Shown here one piece after another: positions 53,701 through 60,614 of a stretch of DNA of 64,000 nucleotides (the stretch's first letter is position 1; every line of letters starts with the position of its first letter). The translations under genes and the position numbers were made by a program. Origin of the DNA: Flavobacterium sp. ZT3R18 (GTDB lineage Bacteria; Bacteroidota; Bacteroidia; Flavobacteriales; Flavobacteriaceae); contig NZ_VJZS01000006.1 in NCBI RefSeq assembly GCF_007097385.1, positions 124,001 to 188,000 of the forward strand, written 5' to 3'. Under the pieces are notes generated by a model. It saw only the letters and a program-made list of their open reading frames with translations, ran no database searches and was not told where the DNA came from.

Positions 53701-54241
53701 TTTATTACCCGGTATAATTGTAACTGGAGGTCCAATATTTTTAGCAGTCGGACAAAATGATACTAATTCATTTAAGGCTACTTATGTTATTACCCAGGCT
53801 GATATTAATACAGGAAGTATTTCGAACCAAGCCAGTGTAACAGGAATAAGCCCAAAAGGAGTTGTCGTAAAAGACTTATCGGATGATTCGGATAACGGAA
53901 GCGATAATCCTACGGTATTGTCAATTTCAGGTTGTCTGGTTGAAGTATTTAATGCAGTTTCTCCAAATGCAGATGGAGGAAATGATATGTTTTATATTGG
54001 AGGGATAGAATGTTACCCCGATAATACAGTAGAAATTTATAATCGTTGGGGTGTTTTGGTTTTTGAACGCAGTGGATATAACAATACCGATAAAGCGTTT
54101 AAAGGGGAGTCTGAAGGGCGTGTAACGGTAAAACAAGCTGATGAACTACCAGCAGGAACGTACTATTATGTTATAAAGTACAAAGAATTTGGAGGAAATA
54201 TTGTTCGAAAAGTAGGATACTTGTATGTAAATAGAAAATAG
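44708..54241 (+). CDS. Giant SprB-like T9SS surface adhesin with tandem repeats
   Basis: About 3177 residues from ATG at 44708 (MSKNIHSVLLKCC..., signal peptide ending NSYAQ); a TTG eight codons upstream is not needed. An N-terminal region (about 25-290, DPNGDGYISATNAGFSTDDQ) is followed by Ig-like modules (SGTSIEATGTLIQVYENG and similar) to about residue 1090. Twelve 95-96-residue repeats (about 1090-2250; C-S-G-Q-x-x-N-Q-x-L-T-T-S-P-V) come next, the last eight almost identical. Then follow cadherin/VCBS-like modules with NDxLNG (about 2430-2830), two DUF11-type modules (about 2834-3070, TYTFTVTNTGNVTI and TYSFKVTNTGNVPL) and a type B sorting domain (VSPNADGGNDMFYIGG...YNRWGVLVFE). The role is surface adhesion, possibly gliding. 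Transcribed with the PorP/SprF-like and OmpA genes. Confidence 0.92.
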   Translation: MSKNIHSVLLKCCFILLSINSYAQTPGVIYQLATGSGITVLDPNGDGYISATNAGFSTDDQVQSEIPYTSLVFPMVEPNSDLGPGPDCGFTDYVDQGDQDPVQSYLSGSNNWLFRMRMGSTAPNSKSYSVLIDTDGKFGRTGPNADPNYSSSNPGFEIEIVLATNFGVFVYDVNSMNCTPVISYNNPLNIHYQKSIALTTSCGNPDYFYDFFVNFNDLIAQFGISTSTAIRMVMVDNMGANKSTLCNPASASDIAGINDALCGSILENCFEDIIDNYTPCAPGTVCPDRSTCPGINSINSGATSISGTSIEANTTVITVYKNGVSIGTTTVTAGVWTLSGISPALSSGNVITATATATSKGVSIANCNAMTVTSCATVTSAPASGDITQISGNKGYTLALTRPVGTIVRCYLPNGTLINPITLSLEVPYNLNTVTTTANPENVLFKCQTGNCFGSSVYFFTYQEPGKCESARTYDCQYSSATATTTPVITTSPILTSTTSISGTIASPDNVTGITVSIISNGIQLGTTTSTAGGAWTIAGLSLSSLECQTYSLVAIASGKCVSTAVTGTIKGTAYAPTVNSPLCSTGAITSVSGTSIEATGTLIQVYENGISEGATTTVSASGTWTASTGISIALGSIITAKASSACLSISSASNSVVLGTKSSNTVGISTSPIYECSASVSGTGTNLDVVTLYIDGVQIGATTTVASGVWTISGLSSYCELYAGGVVTATASTGSNCEGSASAGSTVVCVSPSSSLTVTPATASICSGSTVAVTVESSENGIIYQLYNGASTSGTSKLGTGSAIILTSATLTSSTVLTVKAFRIGTSCSATLSNSIAVTVNSNPTSAVLSGTATICGGNSSDLTATVTGGTSPYNVTINNGVGTISNYVSGSGISVSPFSNTTYAITSISDANGCLSSGISGTPTITVQTAPTAPVSASADRNNFCSDDTGNISLSVSGGSGSQVTWFTSSCGGTAIGVGNPLNIASPAVTTTYYARWENGSCYSTCQNIIVSVVVLPSAPIVSVVNNCDGTSILTASGYSGSLLWSTSETSPSITVTTAGTFNVTQSISGCMGMIGSGISAPKTAPFGVSSTKSICSGQAVNQVLTTSPVILGTTFTYGVPIVTGGITGGIARSVGSTADITDVLSNPTGTAQTASYTITPTSLEGCVGSTFTVVVTVNPTPIGVAATKTVCSGRQTVNQVLTTSPVVSGTTFTYAAPVVTGGITGGNDRSTGSTADITDVLVNPTSIIQTATYTITPTSPLGCVGAPFTVVVTVSPVPVLTTSQVQNLCSNTSGNVTASLVLTTTPFLSGAGFTWTPPVLSGGMTYTDHGFGTNTIIDDFHNPTTQPQTATYSVTPIASGPLGGCIGNVDTVVITVNPNPIVTAGLVQTICSGQTTNRSLSSTTTAVVYSYPVPTISGASGNVTGGTARSVPSTLPISDLLVNITGVVQTATYMVTALINGCPGNPVAVVITVNPTPSGVVSAKSICSGQSVNQALTTSPVVSGTTFTYAAPVVTGGVTGGTARSTGSTADITDALVNPTGVSQTATYTVTPTASTGCVGASFTVTITVDPTPAGVAALKTICSGQSMNQALTTSPVVSGTTFTYAAPVVTGGITGGNARSTGSAADITDVLVNPTGVSQTATYTVTPTASTGCVGANFTVTITLNPAPAVVPVLKTICSGQVVNQALTTSPVVSGTTFTYAAPVVTGGITGGNARSTGSAADITDVLVNPTGVSQTATYTVTPSASTGCVGGDFTVTITVNPNPIGVPALKTICSGQAVNQALTTSPVVSGTTFTYAAPVVTGGITGGNARSTGSAADITDVLINPTGISQTATYTVTPTASTGCVGADFTVTITINPTPNGVAALKTICSGQAVNQSLTTSPVVSGTTFTYAAPVVTGGITGGNARSTGSAADITDVLVNPTGVSQTATYTVTPTASTGCVGADFTVTITINPAPNGVAELKTICSGQAVNQSLTTSPVVLGTTFTYAAPVVTGGITGGNARSTGSAADITDVLVNPTGVSQTATYTVTPTASTGCVGADFTVTITVNPTPAGVAALKTICSGQAVNQALTTSPVVLGTTFTYAAPVVTGGITGGNARSTGSAADITDVLINPTGVSQTATYTVTPTASTGCVGADFTVTITVNPTPAGVAALKTICSGQAVNQSLTTSPVVSGTTFTYAAPVVTGGITGGSARSTGSAADITDVLVNPTGVSQTATYTITPTASTGCVGADFTVTITINPTPTTPTVTTLQSTCTILTGSITITAPISAGMTYSIDGSTYTNTSGVFTLVPIGAYIVTAKSIDGCISLGTNTAVNPQPTTPSIPILGTITQGICMNTLGSIVLSGLPSGNWIINQNGTYPTTYSSSGGSYLIPALAAGSYDFTVTNSVGCTSGATANIILKNILCSVTDATLSPVNGYTGGTAVANVLANDKLNGVAVIPSQVVLTLATALPAGITFNTSTGEVAVNPQTPAGTYVFDYTICEVLDPSNCSTTTVTVNVVGGQTPIDAINDSAASVVGINQIVTVLNVFTNDVLNGVPVNSSLVVLSQTVADSSGFMTLNSDGTVVLAPNTPAGTYTLTYKICEILNPLNCDTAVVTVSVVAPTMTVVTSSLCLNNTPYVSYTVTPDNFTPTNLLTVKWIDSANNVVATQTNLPLAGQLLWPGTVLDGNGKTIDWPGWLLVNGKWIQGSDGFELTRPAVTMEFSLNPTLSQIVNYPPATALCNSAPTFVIDAVNDLVTTAVNQQGAALAVINVFNNDTLNTVGITVADVTIAVLTSNPNLILNPNGTIDVLPNTPAGIYTLTYQICEKANSSNCDTATVTILVQIPAMTLIKTAALIGSGLAGETITYTFTVTNTGNVTINTIVINDALLSVSPIVVASSLAIGSVSVVKVNYTITQADVDFGKVVNSAIASGVDTNGTVVSVVSDNDNPIKGGDRTTVVQLDQKPSIAVIKKAVFDDNNGDGLAQGGESVTYSFKVTNTGNVPLSNVILTDLLPGIIVTGGPIFLAVGQNDTNSFKATYVITQADINTGSISNQASVTGISPKGVVVKDLSDDSDNGSDNPTVLSISGCLVEVFNAVSPNADGGNDMFYIGGIECYPDNTVEIYNRWGVLVFERSGYNNTDKAFKGESEGRVTVKQADELPAGTYYYVIKYKEFGGNIVRKVGYLYVNRK
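49158..51461 (+). repeat. Eight near-identical 288-bp tandem repeats in the SprB-like gene
   Basis: The word TTTGCAGCGG (or TTTGTAGCGG) begins at 49173, 49461, 49749, 50037, 50325, 50613, 50901 and 51189, exactly 288 bp apart. Each unit encodes 96 residues (KTICSGQAVNQALTTSP through NPTPAGVAAL). Four older, diverged units precede them (from about 47998, 48283, 48577 and 48880). Conservation at DNA level indicates recent unequal exchange or gene conversion. Confidence 0.92.
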
Positions 54242-54302
54242 ATTAATTCAATTTTAATGTCTAAAGAGTCAAGATTTTCAATTAACTATTAAAAAGAGAA
54301 AA

Positions 54303-55232
54303 ATGAGAAAGAAAATAATCGCATTGTCATTGCTGCTTTTCTCGGGGGCGATTTTTAGTCAACAAGACGCACAGTTTACACAATATATGTATAACACAAT
54401 AAATATTAATCCAGGGTATGCAGGGTCTAGAGAAGCGATGAGTTTTTTTATTCTGCATCGAACTCAATGGGTGGGGCTCGAAGGGGCACCAACAACCAAT
54501 ACGGCTTCAATCAATACTCCTATTAATGGGAGTAATATAGGACTTGGTGTTTCAATTGTTAACGATAAAATTGGACCATCAAGCGAAAATAATTTAGCGG
54601 TAGATTTATCCTATAGTATTAGAACCTCAGAACAATATGAATTGTCGCTAGGAATCAAAGCTACTGCAAATTTACTTAGTATAGATTTTAATAAGTTGAA
54701 TCAGCATGATTCAAGTGATCCAATATTTGAAGAGAATATAGATAACAAATTTTCTCCCAATATAGGATTTGGTTTTTACCTGCATTCAGATAAATCATAT
54801 TTAGGGTTGTCTGCACCTAATTTGTTAGAAACAAAACATTTTGATAGTTATGCAGGGGCAGGTTCTACGAGTCATGTGGCAAAAGAAAAGGTCAATTTAT
54901 ATTTAATTGCAGGTTATGTATTTGATTTGACTTATGATCTAAAATTTAAACCATCATTATTGGCAAAATATATACAAGGAGCTCCTTTGCAAGTCGATTT
55001 GTCTGCCAATATGATGTATAATAACAAGTTTGTACTAGGTCTTGCTTATAGATGGAGTGCTGCTGTAAGTGTGATGGCAGGATTTCAGGCTACTGATTCT
55101 TGGTTTATAGGATATGGTTATGACCTAGAAACAACACAATTAGCAAACTACAATTCAGGATCTCATGAACTCTTTTTACGTTTTGAATTGTTCAAAAAAT
55201 ACGATAAAATTATATCACCAAGATTCTTCTAA
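54303..55232 (+). CDS. PorP/SprF family T9SS outer-membrane protein
   Basis: 309 residues with a signal peptide (MRKKIIALSLLLFSGAIFSQ). The DAQFTQYMYNTININPGYAGSR start and the HRTQWVGLEGAP motif are diagnostic of the PorP/SprF family. Alternating beta-strand patterns to the C-terminal Phe fit an outer-membrane barrel. In F. johnsoniae SprF is required for surface display of SprB, the product of the gene before it. Here it lies 61 bases after the SprB-like gene and 11 bases before the OmpA-family gene, so it is probably the dedicated partner of this adhesin. Confidence 0.93.
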   Translation: MRKKIIALSLLLFSGAIFSQQDAQFTQYMYNTININPGYAGSREAMSFFILHRTQWVGLEGAPTTNTASINTPINGSNIGLGVSIVNDKIGPSSENNLAVDLSYSIRTSEQYELSLGIKATANLLSIDFNKLNQHDSSDPIFEENIDNKFSPNIGFGFYLHSDKSYLGLSAPNLLETKHFDSYAGAGSTSHVAKEKVNLYLIAGYVFDLTYDLKFKPSLLAKYIQGAPLQVDLSANMMYNNKFVLGLAYRWSAAVSVMAGFQATDSWFIGYGYDLETTQLANYNSGSHELFLRFELFKKYDKIISPRFF

Positions 55233-55243
55233 ATCACTTTGCT

Positions 55244-57187
55244 ATGACGAAAATTGTAACCCTAATTTACAGTGCAATATTGTTATTATTAACAGTATCT
55301 GTATATGGACAAAAAGCTAGAATTGAAGCCGCCGACAAAAATTATAATAACTATTCCTATATAGATGCCATCGCTACTTATGAGAGTGTCGCTCTAAAAG
55401 GATACAAAAACGAAAAAATGTTTCAGAAGCTAGGAAATGCTTATTATTTTAATGCAGATTTTGGTAAAGCCGAAAAATGGTACGGAGAATTATTTGCCTT
55501 AAATGAAGAACAAGAGTCAGAATATTATTATCGCTATTCTCAAACCTTAAAATCAGTAGGAGATTATGGCAAAGCAAATAAAATGCTAGAAAAATTTAAT
55601 AAAAAAGCGGGGAATGATACAAGAAGTAAACTTTATGAAAGTCAAAAAAATTATCTAGAAGAAATTAAAGCAAATTCAGGGCGTTATACAATAGCCGATG
55701 CTGGAATTAACTCCGAATATTCAGATTATGGAAGTTCTTTTTCTAATGATAATTTGGTTTTTGCTTCGGCTAGAGATACAGGAAGGGTTTCTAAAAAAGT
55801 ATTTAAATGGACGAATCAATCGTTTACAAATTTGTACAGTTCCGAGATAAATGCGGATGGAAATTTAGGTAATCCGAAGCGATTTAGTAAAATTATTAAT
55901 TCAAAGTTTCATGAATCAACACCTGTTTTTACTAAGGATGGACAAACCATGTATTTTACAAGAAATAATTATCTAGACGGAAAACAAGGAAAAGATACTG
56001 AAAAAGTGACGCTATTAAAGTTATACAAAGCAACTTTGAATAATGGAAATTGGACGAATATTGTCGAATTGCCTTTTAATAGCAACGACTATAGTGTAGC
56101 ACATCCAGCCTTGAGTGTAGATGAAAATACGCTTTACTTTGTTTCGGATATGCCAGGGACATTTGGTCAATCAGATCTGTTTAAAGTAGCCATAAAGCTA
56201 GACGGAACCTATGGAAAACCAGAGAATTTAGGCAATGCAATCAACACCGAAGGTAGAGAAACATTTCCATTTGTATCTGGAAATAATGAATTGTATTTTG
56301 CAAGTGATGGTCGTCCAGGTTTAGGAGGTTTAGATATTTTTGTTACTACAATAGGAAAAAATGGTACTTATTCGAGCGTACTAAATGTTGGTGCACCTAT
56401 AAATGGTACACAAGACGATTTTGCCTTTTTGATAAATACAAAAGACAGCAGAGGTTTTTTTACCTCCAATAGAACTGGTGGAGTAGGGTATGATGACATT
56501 TATAGTTTTACAGAAACACGTAAGTTGCTTTGCGAGCAAGTATTGTCTGGTATTCTTATAGATCAAGAAACGGGGACAATACTAGCCAACGCAAAAATAA
56601 GTGTGTTTGATGAGCATTTTGAGCTTCAGCAAGAAATAACAACAGATGACAAAGGCTATTATAGTATTGAAGTAGCTTGTGGTAAAACGTATTATGTAAG
56701 AGCTTATAAAGAGGATTATGAAACAAAAGAAGAAAAGATTATTATAAAAAACACCAATGGCAAAACAGATTTTCCATTAAAATTAAACAAACTTTTAAAA
56801 CCAATTAAAGTAGGGACAGATTTGACCAAAACATTGGATATTCCTGTTATTTACTTTGATTTGGATAAATCGGTCATCAGAAAAGATGCGACTTTTGAGT
56901 TAGCTAAAATATTAGTTGTTATGCAACAATTTCCAAAAATGAAAATTGATGTTAGATCCTATACCGATAGCCGACAAACAGAGCAATATAATTTGAAACT
57001 GTCTGATAAACGGGTAAAATCTACTGTAGATTGGTTGATAAAAAACGGTATAGAGAAAAATCGATTAACAGGAAAAGGATATGGAGAATCCCAATTGGTA
57101 AACAACTGCTCAGATGACGTACAATGTACAGAGCTGGAGCATCAAGCAAACAGACGAAGCGAATTTATTATTATATCGATAGACTAG
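55244..57187 (+). CDS. OmpA-family protein with TPR and PD40 propeller (PorE-like)
   Basis: 647 residues, signal peptide ending SVYGQ. Domains in order: TPR-like helices (about 25-135; YYFNADFGKAEKWYGELF), a PD40/WD40-like beta-propeller (about 145-425; repeats of S-x-D-NLVFASARD, TPVFTKDGQTMYFTRN, HPALSVDENTLYFVSD, GNNELYFASDGRPGLGGLDIF, GFFTSNR), a carboxypeptidase-regulatory-like beta-sandwich (about 430-510; SGILIDQETGTILANAKI) and an OmpA peptidoglycan-binding domain (about 530-647; YFDLDKSVIRKDA, NRRSEF). Proteins of this type link T9SS machinery or its SprB/SprF-like clients to peptidoglycan. Last gene of the adhesin operon. Confidence 0.92.
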   Translation: MTKIVTLIYSAILLLLTVSVYGQKARIEAADKNYNNYSYIDAIATYESVALKGYKNEKMFQKLGNAYYFNADFGKAEKWYGELFALNEEQESEYYYRYSQTLKSVGDYGKANKMLEKFNKKAGNDTRSKLYESQKNYLEEIKANSGRYTIADAGINSEYSDYGSSFSNDNLVFASARDTGRVSKKVFKWTNQSFTNLYSSEINADGNLGNPKRFSKIINSKFHESTPVFTKDGQTMYFTRNNYLDGKQGKDTEKVTLLKLYKATLNNGNWTNIVELPFNSNDYSVAHPALSVDENTLYFVSDMPGTFGQSDLFKVAIKLDGTYGKPENLGNAINTEGRETFPFVSGNNELYFASDGRPGLGGLDIFVTTIGKNGTYSSVLNVGAPINGTQDDFAFLINTKDSRGFFTSNRTGGVGYDDIYSFTETRKLLCEQVLSGILIDQETGTILANAKISVFDEHFELQQEITTDDKGYYSIEVACGKTYYVRAYKEDYETKEEKIIIKNTNGKTDFPLKLNKLLKPIKVGTDLTKTLDIPVIYFDLDKSVIRKDATFELAKILVVMQQFPKMKIDVRSYTDSRQTEQYNLKLSDKRVKSTVDWLIKNGIEKNRLTGKGYGESQLVNNCSDDVQCTELEHQANRRSEFIIISID

Positions 57188-57271
57188 AAAGCTTGATATT
57201 TAAAAAAAATAGATAGGTTTTAGAATAGTGTGGGAGGGACTTTTTTATTAAAGTCAGTTAAATCAATTAAG

Positions 57272-57326
57272 AAATAAAAAGTGTGCCGTTAATTATTTAC
57301 TGCTGTAAATAGCTAACGGCACACTC
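57272..57326 (-). terminator. Strong terminator of the polysaccharide operon
   Basis: AGTGTGCCGTTA (57280-57291) pairs perfectly with TAACGGCACACT (57314-57325), with further inner pairing ATTTAC/GTAAAT. On the minus strand the stem is followed by TTTTTATTTC. It is 48 bases past the stop of the methyltransferase-like gene; the adhesin operon on the plus strand may also end here, although that side lacks a T-run. Confidence 0.85.
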
Positions 57327-57373
57327 AAAAAAAGGATTAAACATTTATAATTGGGAATTTTGCGGTATCTTTT

Positions 57374-58168
57374 TTAATCTATTTTTTGCCAAAAGCTAGT
57401 TTGTGAGATGTACAATCCCATAGGAGTAAAGCCAGTAAAACGTACTCTTTTATACAAGGAATCCATATGTAAACCACCTGGCCAGTTATTAGGGTGATCA
57501 GAATTATCTAAGACCATCCATCCTCCTTTTTTTAGTTTTGAAATAGACTTCTCTATGCATTCGTTGCGGTTGTTAAAATCATTTGATCCATCTACAAGAA
57601 TTAAATCAAAGCTTTCGTTTTCAGCTTTGTCAAGTAACGCCCAAGTAGCTTCTTTTTGAGTATTCTGAAAACTAAACTGATCCATAACTTGCTTGTCAAA
57701 TGATGCAGATTGTGCATAATCATTGACCGTTTTGTACCATAGTGTGTCATGTTCTATGCTAGTGACATCACATTTTTTTTCTAGAAACCACAGTGTTGAG
57801 TTTCCAGAACCAAATTCTAACACTTTTTTGCCTGGCTTTAAGATGTCATTCATAAAATTTATGGCTTCATATACAATAAAGGGAACAGGTCTCTCTATGA
57901 TGTAACTTTTTTTGGCTTGCAAGTAAGTAGTTATTGCGGGTAATAAATACTTAAAAGAGGAAGGATTAATGCGATACCCTTCAAAATCGGTAATGCGCAA
58001 TGAGGCTTTATGCGAATGTTCTTCGCCTTTATCCCTCCATGCTACGGTGTAGGAACCAGTCAGTTTATTAATCTTGCTTTCATAAAAGGTTTGAGCAGGT
58101 ACATTAAATAACCCGTTGGATAAAGCTGTTTTTTTCTGTAGTAAATCTAAATATTCCATAAATTTCAT
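57374..58168 (-). CDS. SAM-dependent methyltransferase-like protein
   Basis: 264 residues. A class I methyltransferase core is visible: KVLEFGSGNSTLWFLEKK (motif I, about residues 117-134), VTSIEHDTLWYKTV (motif II with acidic residue), FDLILVDGSND (about residue 190) and KLKKGGWMVLDNSD. It resembles the FkbM/class-I-type methyltransferases found in surface polysaccharide clusters, where it could modify a sugar or the glycan end. The N-terminal 100 residues have no known domain. It is the last gene of the minus-strand polysaccharide operon, 26 bases after the WecA/MraY-type gene. Confidence 0.7.
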   Translation of the reverse strand: MKFMEYLDLLQKKTALSNGLFNVPAQTFYESKINKLTGSYTVAWRDKGEEHSHKASLRITDFEGYRINPSSFKYLLPAITTYLQAKKSYIIERPVPFIVYEAINFMNDILKPGKKVLEFGSGNSTLWFLEKKCDVTSIEHDTLWYKTVNDYAQSASFDKQVMDQFSFQNTQKEATWALLDKAENESFDLILVDGSNDFNNRNECIEKSISKLKKGGWMVLDNSDHPNNWPGGLHMDSLYKRVRFTGFTPMGLYISQTSFWQKID

Positions 58169-58194
58169 TATTTATTGTTATTAAAGGATGGTTT

Positions 58195-59280
58195 TTAATT
58201 ATTCTGTTTTTCTATTTCCTTGATAATTCGAATCCATTTTTGTAAATTATTGATGACTAATAGCAGCCTAATTATGATCCAAAAAACAAGCATAATAGAA
58301 AAAATGATTAAGGTTGTAGAATAGGAAGTGATTAATCCGAATCCTAAAAAGAAGAAAACTAAGCAAAGGATGATTACTGTTAATGCAATTTTTTTGTGTG
58401 TCAATCCAGCTCCAAGCAATAAATGATGTAAATGGGACTTGTCTGCTAAGAAGGGAGATTTACCTCGTTTTATTCGCCCCATATAAACCCGCAAAGAATC
58501 TAAAACGGGAATTGAGAAGAATGCTACCAAAACCAGAAATACATATTGATAATTGTATTCTTTTTGAATATCTTGTTTGCCCATAAGTTGTATACCTAAA
58601 GTCACTAAAGTAAACCCTAGAAATAATGAGCCAGAATCGCCCATAAATATTTTTTCGGGGGACAAATTAAACCTTAAAAAACCAATAATGGCACCAATAA
58701 AGATGACGCTTATTATTCCTAAATAATAATCGTTGTAATAGATAGAGGCCAATAAAAACATAGTAAATCCTAATAGTGATAAGCTGCCAAGTAGCCCATC
58801 TACTCCGTCTATTAGATTAAAAGCATTTACTACACCAGTAATTACCAAAATTGTAATTGCATACTGCAACCAAATTGCGATTTCATAAACCCCGAATACC
58901 CCGTAAAAAGAAAAAATACGTATTCCTGACAAAGCAATTATGAAGGATAATATTAGCTGAATTGCCAGTTTGTATTTGGGTCTTATATCATTTTTATCGT
59001 CTATAATCCCTAAAATTAGAACCGTAAAGGCCGCACTAAAAATAGAGAGGTATTCTTTTAAAATATAAAGACAGTTTCCAGATATTAAAATCACGGTAAG
59101 TGTTGTAAATACAATTGAAACTCCACCAATAAGCGGAACATTGCTAGTGTGTATTTTTCTTAAATTTGGGGTATCAACTAAGTTAATTTTTACTGCAATT
59201 CTTTTTATTATAGGGATGTATAATAAGCTCAGCAATAATGATAATACGCCTAGAGAAAGATATTCTAAAATGATTTTCAT
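58195..59280 (-). CDS. Undecaprenyl-phosphate sugar-1-phosphate transferase (WecA/MraY family)
   Basis: 361 residues, polytopic (about ten transmembrane segments). Catalytic cytoplasmic loops are visible: DDKNDIRPKYK (about residue 92, Asp pair), NAFNLIDGVDGLLG (about residue 152), MGDSGSLFLGF (about residue 214) and a His-rich loop KSHLHHLLLGAGLTHKK near residue 283. These are the signatures of the polyprenyl-phosphate N-acetylhexosamine-1-phosphate transferases. It would start assembly of the surface glycan on undecaprenyl phosphate at the inner membrane. WecA-type activity is more likely than peptidoglycan MraY because of its cluster context. Confidence 0.9.
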   Translation of the reverse strand: MKIILEYLSLGVLSLLLSLLYIPIIKRIAVKINLVDTPNLRKIHTSNVPLIGGVSIVFTTLTVILISGNCLYILKEYLSIFSAAFTVLILGIIDDKNDIRPKYKLAIQLILSFIIALSGIRIFSFYGVFGVYEIAIWLQYAITILVITGVVNAFNLIDGVDGLLGSLSLLGFTMFLLASIYYNDYYLGIISVIFIGAIIGFLRFNLSPEKIFMGDSGSLFLGFTLVTLGIQLMGKQDIQKEYNYQYVFLVLVAFFSIPVLDSLRVYMGRIKRGKSPFLADKSHLHHLLLGAGLTHKKIALTVIILCLVFFFLGFGLITSYSTTLIIFSIMLVFWIIIRLLLVINNLQKWIRIIKEIEKQNN

Positions 59281-59286
59281 AATTAT

Positions 59287-60495
59287 TTATTTTTCGTAAA
59301 ACAATATGCTATTTTGAAAATGGGATAATTGGTATTCTTGTAATATGCTTGGGTGTAGTTTTTGTACTTCGCCCAAAACACTATTCTTAAGGTCAATTAA
59401 AAGGGCTTCTTTTATCAATAATTCATACTGTCTCGAAATAACTTTCCAAGTGTATCGTCTAGACGCTATTGCTTTCATTTCTATGCGTAGTTCCAGTAAT
59501 TTTAATTCAGTAATGGTATTCAAATGTGTTATTAAATCTTCGGATGAGCCAAAATACAATGCTTTGTTTTCTGTCGTGATTTTATTGTACGATACATCAT
59601 AAGCAATTACAGGAAGTGTCAAAAACATTGCTTCAACCAAGGACGGATTTGTCCCGCCTGCCGAATGCCCGTGTATGTATAAAGCGGCATTGCTTCGTAT
59701 TAAATCAATTTCCCTTTGATCGTAAATGGGGTCAAAAAGAAAAATATTTTTGATGTCTTTATAGTTTTCTTTTAATGAAATACCGTATTTGCTATTATTC
59801 CAGTTGCCTACTATTACCAATTTCATTTTTGACTGTTTTTTGAAAGCTTCAAGAACTAGGTGTACATTGTTTTCGGGTTCTATTCTACACACTTTTACGG
59901 CATAATTTCTTTTTAGGAAACGATATTTTCTAATATCCTTACGATTGGGTTTTACTTGCATAGTATGATCTGCTCCATATTCTATAACTCTGCTCAGAGT
60001 TTTGTAACGAAGTGCTGTGTAATCTTGAATCGATTCGTTGTCAGAGATGTCTATATGAGAAAACTTGATTCCAATTTTCTCTGACCACCATAAATATAGT
60101 TTTGCAAACAAGGACCATTTGTCTCTTTTCCATTCCATTCCATCAATAGAAAGAATAATTTTTTTATTTGTAAAAATCCGAACAAAAGGCAATATCCATG
60201 CACCAGCTACTCCAAGTATTAATAGCACATCACATTTTTTTAAAGCAAGCAAAATAGAAATAGTATCATAAGGAATACTTTGAATCCCATTTGCATTCAA
60301 TGGAATGTATTTTAAAGAAGCACCTTTATAATTTGAAATCCGTTCCTCTTTTGCATATTTGTTTTTAGAACAATAGACTGTAAAGTCATATTTTGAAGAT
60401 AAATGTTCTATCAAATGTTCTGCAAGAGTTTCAAATCCACCGTATTTGGCAGGGATGCCTACAGTTCCTATTATTGCGATTCTATCTTTTTTCAT
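59287..60495 (-). CDS. Glycosyltransferase with DUF1972 N-terminus
   Basis: 402 residues, GT-B fold. The N-terminal IAIIGTVGIPAKYGGFETLAEHL is the DUF1972 signature seen in rhamnosyltransferase-like enzymes of polysaccharide clusters. The C-terminal GT4-type half includes YIHGHSAGGTNPSLVEAM (about residue 272), with the donor-binding Glu. Cytoplasmic or membrane-associated; donor sugar unknown. Six bases separate it from the WecA/MraY-type gene, consistent with one operon. Confidence 0.88.
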   Translation of the reverse strand: MKKDRIAIIGTVGIPAKYGGFETLAEHLIEHLSSKYDFTVYCSKNKYAKEERISNYKGASLKYIPLNANGIQSIPYDTISILLALKKCDVLLILGVAGAWILPFVRIFTNKKIILSIDGMEWKRDKWSLFAKLYLWWSEKIGIKFSHIDISDNESIQDYTALRYKTLSRVIEYGADHTMQVKPNRKDIRKYRFLKRNYAVKVCRIEPENNVHLVLEAFKKQSKMKLVIVGNWNNSKYGISLKENYKDIKNIFLFDPIYDQREIDLIRSNAALYIHGHSAGGTNPSLVEAMFLTLPVIAYDVSYNKITTENKALYFGSSEDLITHLNTITELKLLELRIEMKAIASRRYTWKVISRQYELLIKEALLIDLKNSVLGEVQKLHPSILQEYQLSHFQNSILFYEK

Positions 60496-60614
60496 GGTTT
60501 CTATGCTTTAGTAATAGTAAGTCAAAAACTGTACTATTGTTTTAATTTATTGTTTATCAGTACATTGTAATCTATTTTAAAGGGTTTGTTTCCATAAGTT
60601 GGAAAAAAATGAAT

